Origin: Verrucomicrobiota bacterium | Lineage (GTDB): Bacteria > Verrucomicrobiota > Lentisphaeria > Oligosphaerales > Oligosphaeraceae | NCBI GenBank assembly: GCA_022709995.1 | Contig: JAKLHU010000131.1 | Coordinates: 1 to 6,523 of the forward strand | Direction of reading: 5' to 3' | Length of the DNA: 6,523 nt | In this document: in pieces, positions 6,007 through 6,523 of the stretch | Layout of the letters: each line of letters opens with the position of its first letter | Position numbering within the stretch: position 1 is the stretch's first letter | Made by a program: the position numbers and the translations under genes | Notes under the pieces: generated by a model | What the model was told of the DNA's origin: nothing | Databases searched by the model: none | Seen by the model: the letters and a program-made list of their open reading frames with translations, nothing else

Positions 6007-6523
6007 TCACTCCGCCGCGCGACGATTGTCGGCGGCGACGCCGTGCTGGTGTTCGGCGCCAGCCAGCGCCGCCGGCCGGCTCTCCGGAGCAGCCCTACCG
6101 TCTTTGCCGCTCATCATCAGGTAGACGCCGGCCACGACCAGGAGCAGGGCCAGGGCAAACCATGGGGTGACCATTTCCTGCAAAAAGCAGACCGAGAGCA
6201 CCAGCGTCAGACTGCTGCTGACATAGCCGAGGGCGCCGAGCCGGCCGGCCGGAATGACGCGCAACGCCGCCAGCCACATCGCATTGGCCACGCCACCGGT
6301 CACAACGCCCAGATAAATCGTCCCCAGCCAAACCCGCGCAGGCATGGCCAGAGTCATCTGACTGCCGCTGGCGACCATGAACGGCAAAAGGGTCAGCCCC
6401 CCGCCGGTCAGCAAAACGGCGGTCGCCAGCGCGCTGCCGTGACGACGGGCGGCGGCCTCTCCCCAGACCGTGTAGACACTCCAGCAGGCGCCGGCGGCCA
6501 AGGCCAGCAGATCGCCTATCCAG
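6007..6523 (-). CDS. EamA/DMT-family transporter, C-terminal half (5' truncated by window end)
   Basis: The frame runs from the window edge to TGA at 6007-6009 and shows 172 residues. No true start is visible: the TTG at 6499-6501 is internal, because WIGDLLA precedes it in frame and is the normal beginning of the second EamA repeat. About five membrane helices can be seen: IGDLLALAAGACWSVYTVW, ALATAVLLTGGGLTLLPF, a third from VWLGTIYLGVV to AMWLAAL, LGALGYVSSSLTLVLSVCF and PWFALALLLVVAGVYLMM. The LxxLxPxxxxxLxxxFLxE-type pattern before the last helix is represented by YVSSSLTLVLSVCFLQE. This is the inner-membrane drug/metabolite exporter superfamily (PF00892), whose members export amino acids and other metabolites; the substrate is unknown. 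The last 33 residues form a hydrophilic, probably cytoplasmic tail rich in Ala and charged residues. It converges with the amidohydrolase gene. Confidence 0.87.
   Translation of the reverse strand, partial: WIGDLLALAAGACWSVYTVWGEAAARRHGSALATAVLLTGGGLTLLPFMVASGSQMTLAMPARVWLGTIYLGVVTGGVANAMWLAALRVIPAGRLGALGYVSSSLTLVLSVCFLQEMVTPWFALALLLVVAGVYLMMSGKDGRAAPESRPAALAGAEHQHGVAADNRRAAE

Noticed and set aside
6013..6037. Hairpin at the 3' end of the transporter gene
   Set aside because: The stem has a four-base bulge, lies within coding sequence and has no U tract on either strand.

Overview
This is a 6.5 kb piece of a GC-rich bacterial chromosome with six protein-coding genes, two of them cut by the window edges. 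The 24-codon leader and +1 frameshift of the RF2 gene, and Shine-Dalgarno sites before the five genes whose starts are visible apart from the truncated transporter, show a bacterial genome. The lineage cannot be fixed from six genes. The mix of a FlgD-Ig-like segment, DUF1318, TIM-barrel sugar isomerase and Amidohydro_2 genes would suit the PVC superphylum (Lentisphaerota, Kiritimatiellota or Verrucomicrobiota), but this is a weak inference.

Layout: (1) 1-541 (+) is the 3' end of a gene joining a FlgD-Ig-like segment to a YdbL/DUF1318 domain. (2) 603-1439 (+) is a sugar phosphate isomerase/epimerase-type TIM barrel. (3) 1437-1713 is a non-coding stretch between convergent genes. It holds two sets of 10-bp periodic repeats in opposite orientation, a 12-bp direct repeat and a perfect 16-bp hairpin. 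(4) 1714-3711 (-) is a complete transketolase. (5) 3712-3821 is a short gap with a probable intrinsic terminator that carries a duplicate of the last codons of prfB. (6) 3822-4935 (-) is prfB (release factor 2), a 370-residue product that needs a programmed +1 frameshift. (7) 4936-5164 is a divergent intergenic region with an AT-rich island, probably carrying promoters. (8) 5165-5980 (+) is an Amidohydro_2 metal-dependent hydrolase. (9) 6007-6523 (-) is the C-terminal half of an EamA/DMT-family transporter.

The genes do not form an obvious pathway. Transketolase serves the non-oxidative pentose phosphate pathway and RF2 serves translation termination. The isomerase, hydrolase and transporter are accessory metabolic genes of unknown substrate. 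prfB and tkt are codirectional, but a terminator probably separates them. I see no phage, CRISPR, toxin-antitoxin or transposase genes and no clear new multi-gene system. The most notable items are the RF2 frameshift (conserved but easily misannotated), the FlgD-Ig/DUF1318 fusion, and the opposed 10-bp repeat sets starting at the isomerase stop codon.
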